A DNA stretch of 16,649 nt from CAZDSS01 sp964508185 (GTDB lineage: Bacteria > Pseudomonadota > Alphaproteobacteria > Sphingomonadales > Govanellaceae): contig CAZDSS010000061.1 in the NCBI GenBank assembly GCA_964508185.1, positions 1 through 16,649 on the forward strand. The letters run 5' to 3'. Positions 13,959 to 16,649 of the stretch are shown here, one piece after another. The notes beneath the pieces were generated by a model, which searched no databases, was not told the origin of the DNA, and was given only the letters and a program-made list of their open reading frames with translations. Every line of letters begins with the position of its first letter. The stretch's first letter is position 1. The translations under genes were made by a program, and so were the position numbers.

Positions 13959-14875
13959 CCACTGCCCTTTTCACCCATGCCGCCTGCCTCAGGCATGACA
14001 CCGGACCGGGTCATGCGGAGCGCATCGCGCGGCTTGAGGCGATATCCGCCGCGCTCGATGAGCCCCGCTTCGCCGCCCTCGACCGCCGGGAGGCGCGCCG
14101 GGCGAGTCGGGAGGAACTCACCCGCGTCCATCCCGAACATTACGTGGATGCAGTGCTTTCCGCTGAACCCGGCCAGGGATACCGCAATCTCGATCCCGAC
14201 ACGGTCATGTCCCCCGGCTCGGGCGAAGCGGCTCTTCGCGTCGCGGGGGCGGTCTGCGCCGCGGTGGATGCGGTCGTATCCGGCGAGGTATCGAATGCCT
14301 TCTGCGCCGTGCGGCCGCCGGGACATCATGCGGAGCGCGCCCGCGCCATGGGCTTCTGCCTGTTCAACAACGTGGCGATCGGGGCGATGCACGCCCGCGC
14401 GGTCCATGGCCTGAAGCGGGTCGCGGTCGTCGATTTCGACGTCCATCACGGCAACGGCACCGAGGTGGTGGCGGTGGAGGACCCGGATTTCTTCTTTGCG
14501 TCCAGCCATCAGGCGCCGCTTTATCCGGGAACGGGCCTTGCCGACAGAGGGCCCCACGTCCTCAATGTGACCCTTGACCCCGGGGCCGGCTCTGCCATAT
14601 TCCGGTCAGCCTATGAAAACCGGATCTTTCCGGCACTCAGCGCCTTCAGGCCCGACATCATTCTGATTTCGGCCGGATTTGACGCCCATGAGCTGGATCC
14701 CCTGGCCGGACTTTGCCTGACGGATCAGGATTATGCATGGGTGACGCGGGAAATCTGCGCGCTGGCGCGGAACTTGTGCCATGGGCGGGTAGTATCGGCG
14801 CTCGAAGGGGGCTACCATCTGGAAGCGCTCGCGCGTTCGGCGGCCGCCCATGTGACGGCGCTGATGGAGGCCTGA
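13955..14875 (+). CDS. Histone deacetylase family protein (class II HDAC-like amidohydrolase)
   Basis: This 306-residue zinc hydrolase belongs to the arginase/deacetylase fold and should remove acetyl or other acyl groups from lysine side chains or polyamines. Motifs in order: THAACLRHDTGPGHAERIARL at the start, RPPGHHAE (120-127, catalytic H124/H125), DFDVHHGNGT (zinc ligands D162 and H164), SAGFDAHELDPL (zinc ligand D243) and EGGYHL (catalytic Y287). All key residues are present, so it should be active. Similarity of the start to other bacterial class II HDACs supports ATG 13955 despite its weak ribosome site. It lies 54 bases after fadD and 36 before xseB, so it could belong to either transcript. 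The native substrate of bacterial members is generally unknown. Confidence 0.9.
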   Translation: MTTALFTHAACLRHDTGPGHAERIARLEAISAALDEPRFAALDRREARRASREELTRVHPEHYVDAVLSAEPGQGYRNLDPDTVMSPGSGEAALRVAGAVCAAVDAVVSGEVSNAFCAVRPPGHHAERARAMGFCLFNNVAIGAMHARAVHGLKRVAVVDFDVHHGNGTEVVAVEDPDFFFASSHQAPLYPGTGLADRGPHVLNVTLDPGAGSAIFRSAYENRIFPALSAFRPDIILISAGFDAHELDPLAGLCLTDQDYAWVTREICALARNLCHGRVVSALEGGYHLEALARSAAAHVTALMEA

Positions 14876-14911
14876 GACGGGCGGCGCAGGATCAGGAGGC
14901 AAGGAAGGAAT

Positions 14912-15172
14912 ATGGCGACACGGCAACTGGCGGACCTTCCGGAGGACATCCGGGCCATGAGCTTCGAGGAGGCGTTGAACGCCCTCGAGACCATCGTGCA
15001 GCGGCTCGAGACCGGTCAGGTCTCGCTCGAGGAGTCGATCGAGATCTATACCCGCGGCACGCAGCTCCGCCAGCTTTGCGAGGCCAAGCTCCAGGACGCG
15101 GAAGCGCGCATCCGCAAGATCACCACGGGCCCCGACGGCGCCGTGGGGCTCGAGCCTCTGGACATCGAGTAA
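14912..15172 (+). CDS. xseB: Exodeoxyribonuclease VII small subunit
   Basis: This 86-residue protein is the small subunit of the XseA-XseB exonuclease, which degrades single-stranded DNA from either end into oligonucleotides during repair. The family core is clear: MSFEEALNALETIVQRLETGQVSLEESIEIYTRG, then QLCEAKLQDAEARI. Length is typical (about 80). Purine-rich AGGAGGCAAGGAAGGAAT provides the ribosome site before ATG 14912. Its TAA shares one base with the ispA start (TAATG), giving coupled translation. The partner xseA is not in the window, as is common, since xseB often travels with ispA and dxs. Confidence 0.95.
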   Translation: MATRQLADLPEDIRAMSFEEALNALETIVQRLETGQVSLEESIEIYTRGTQLRQLCEAKLQDAEARIRKITTGPDGAVGLEPLDIE

Positions 15173-16077
15173 TGAACGTGATCGTGCCCTTCGTCACCGT
15201 GGAAAAGGCGCTGGCCGACGCCGCCCAGGCGGTGGAAGCCAAGCTCGACCGCCTGCTGCCCGAGCCGGCGGGACCCGAGGCGCGGCTTGCCGAAGCCATG
15301 CGCTATTCCATCATGGCCGGGGGCAAGCGGCTCCGCCCCTTCCTCGTGATGGCGAGCGCGGAGCTTTTCGGCGTCGCCCAGGAATGCGCCCTGCGGGTCG
15401 CCGCCGCCGTGGAATGCGTCCATACCTATTCCCTGATCCATGACGACCTTCCCGCCATGGACAACGACGACATGCGCCGCGGCCAGCCCACGGCCCATAT
15501 CAAGTTCGACGAGGCGACGGCGATCCTCGCGGGCGACGCCCTGCTCACCATCGCCTTCGAGATTTTGTCCCACGAAAGCTGCCACGCGGATCCGCGGGTG
15601 CGGCTGGAGCTCATCCGCTGCCTCGCCCAGGCGAGCGGCCATCAGGGCATGGTGGGGGGCCAGATGATCGACCTTGCGGCGGCCACCACCGACATGGACC
15701 TTGCCGCCATCACGCGGCTGCAGAACATGAAGACCGGCGCGCTCATCTGTTTTTCCGCCGAAGCGGGCGCGATCCTCGGCCGCGCGACGCCCGCCAAGCG
15801 CCACGCCCTCAAGGGCTATGCCCAGAACCTGGGCCTCGCCTTCCAGATCGCCGACGACCTTCTGGATGTCGAAGGCGATCCCGAGGCCATGGGCAAGCGG
15901 GCGGGCAAGGATGCGGCGGCCGGCAAGGCGACCTTCGTCGCGGCGCTCGGCGTCGAGCGGGCCCGGCTGCAGGCGGGACTTCTGGTGGACCAAGCCATCG
16001 CCCATCTTGAACCCTTCGGCGAGCAGGCCGGCCTTTTGCGCGCCGTCGCCCGATTTGCTATAAACCGGAGCCGCTGA
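15172..16077 (+). CDS. ispA: Farnesyl diphosphate synthase (polyprenyl synthetase)
   Basis: This 301-residue cytoplasmic enzyme condenses dimethylallyl and isopentenyl diphosphate into geranyl and then farnesyl diphosphate, the precursor for undecaprenyl carriers, quinone tails, hopanoids and carotenoids. The first aspartate-rich motif is DDLPAMD (91-97, with the two extra residues typical of bacterial FPP synthases), the second is DDLLD (228-232). GGKRLRP binds diphosphate, and GQMIDL and the K-T-G of MKTGALI complete the active site. The start is the ATG overlapping the xseB stop; a longer frame extends back to 14713 but runs through xseB. dxs follows after 30 bases, so both MEP-pathway supply and its first chain extension are co-transcribed. 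Confidence 0.95.
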   Translation: MNVIVPFVTVEKALADAAQAVEAKLDRLLPEPAGPEARLAEAMRYSIMAGGKRLRPFLVMASAELFGVAQECALRVAAAVECVHTYSLIHDDLPAMDNDDMRRGQPTAHIKFDEATAILAGDALLTIAFEILSHESCHADPRVRLELIRCLAQASGHQGMVGGQMIDLAAATTDMDLAAITRLQNMKTGALICFSAEAGAILGRATPAKRHALKGYAQNLGLAFQIADDLLDVEGDPEAMGKRAGKDAAAGKATFVAALGVERARLQAGLLVDQAIAHLEPFGEQAGLLRAVARFAINRSR

Positions 16078-16107
16078 GCGGCCCCTTTAACTGCCACGAG
16101 ACAGATC

Positions 16108-16649
16108 TTGACCGAGAGACCGAAGACGCCGCTTCTCGATACCATCCGCGATCCGCGCGACATCAAGAAGCTGAAGCCGGAACAGCTCGCGCAGCTCGCG
16201 GACGAGGTGCGCCGGGAGATGATCGACGCGGTGTCCGAAACGGGCGGCCATCTCGGCGCCGGTCTCGGCGTGGTGGAGCTCACGGTCGCGCTCCACTATG
16301 TGTTCGACACGCCGAAGGACAAGCTCATCTGGGACGTGGGGCACCAGTCCTACCCGCACAAGATCCTGACCGGGCGGCGCGACCGCATCCGCACCCTGCG
16401 CAAGGGCGGCGGCCTTTCGGGCTTCACCAAGCGGTCGGAAAGCGAATACGACCCGTTCGGCGCGGCGCACAGCTCCACCTCCATCTCGGCCGCTCTCGGC
16501 ATGGCGGTGGCGCGCGATCTGCGCAAGAGCGACGAACATGTGATCGCCGTCATCGGCGACGGCGCCATGACCGCGGGCATGGCCTACGAGGCCATGAACA
16601 ATGCGGGCCATCTCCATTCCCGCCTCGTCGTCATCCTCAACGACAACGA
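16108..16649 (+). CDS. dxs: 1-deoxy-D-xylulose-5-phosphate synthase, N-terminal part
   Basis: The first 180 codons of dxs run off the right edge. The enzyme joins pyruvate and glyceraldehyde 3-phosphate with thiamine diphosphate, the committed step of the MEP isoprenoid pathway. The N-terminus reads TERPKTPLLDTI after the start, then SETGGHLGAGLGVVELTVAL, WDVGHQSYPHKILTGRR, GLSGFTKRSESEYDPFGAAHSSTSIS and the thiamine diphosphate motif GDGAMTAG (from residue 150). The start appears to be TTG 16108, with GAG seven bases upstream: no ATG or GTG lies in frame between the ispA stop and this point, and the residues that follow match alphaproteobacterial dxs N-termini. Weak initiation may limit flux, but that is inference. 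Confidence 0.93.
   Translation, partial: MTERPKTPLLDTIRDPRDIKKLKPEQLAQLADEVRREMIDAVSETGGHLGAGLGVVELTVALHYVFDTPKDKLIWDVGHQSYPHKILTGRRDRIRTLRKGGGLSGFTKRSESEYDPFGAAHSSTSISAALGMAVARDLRKSDEHVIAVIGDGAMTAGMAYEAMNNAGHLHSRLVVILNDN

Noticed and set aside
12167..14557. 796-codon open frame on the minus strand opposite fadD and the HDAC-like gene
   Set aside because: It spans two real plus-strand genes and their spacer, with low-complexity composition and no recognisable motif.
14713..15171. N-terminal extension of the ispA frame
   Set aside because: It passes through the HDAC tail and all of xseB in another frame. The TAATG junction and the family N-terminus place the start at 15172.
1..16649. Mobile element, phage, CRISPR or defence system
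   Set aside because: No transposase, integrase, repeat array, tRNA junction or composition break was seen; all recognised genes are typical core or metabolic genes.

Overview
The window reads as ordinary chromosomal DNA from a GC-rich alphaproteobacterium. Supporting this are an EipA/DUF1134 envelope protein, a DUF2842 micro-membrane protein, the xseB-ispA-dxs gene order, and acyl-CoA enzymes of alphaproteobacterial type. Coding density is very high. There are no tRNA or rRNA genes, insertion sequences, CRISPR arrays or phage genes, and no gene-free gap exceeds about 250 bases. Species cannot be named from the sequence alone.

Left part (1-3746): a secreted protein cut by the left edge and eipA lie on the minus strand. 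An AT-rich divergent spacer with an imperfect dyad separates eipA from an AlkK-like fatty-acid CoA ligase on the plus strand. That ligase converges, with one spare base, on a minus-strand operon read in the order Nudix hydrolase, 51-residue membrane peptide, DUF2842 protein.

Middle (3917-8258): a secreted DUF4139 protein with a C-terminal coiled coil converges on an operon of Sua5 (tRNA t6A synthesis) and a D-2-hydroxyglutarate/D-lactate-type FAD dehydrogenase. The two convergent genes share one CTAG as their stop codons.

Acyl-CoA module (8356-13900): a long DmdC/FadE-type acyl-CoA dehydrogenase is followed by a perfect 16-bp palindrome and a GC hairpin. Then comes a tight operon of a metallo-beta-lactamase-fold hydrolase, an HSDL2-like short-chain dehydrogenase and a FadD-type acyl-CoA ligase. 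Together these look like activation, dehydrogenation and hydrolysis/reduction of an acyl substrate whose identity is not visible. This module, with its candidate operator, is the part most worth following up.

Right part (13941-16649): a class II histone-deacetylase-like amidohydrolase, preceded by a five-codon open frame whose stop overlaps its start, leads into xseB, ispA and the 5' end of dxs. The last two make isoprenoid precursors by the MEP pathway and extend them to farnesyl diphosphate. dxs appears to begin with TTG.
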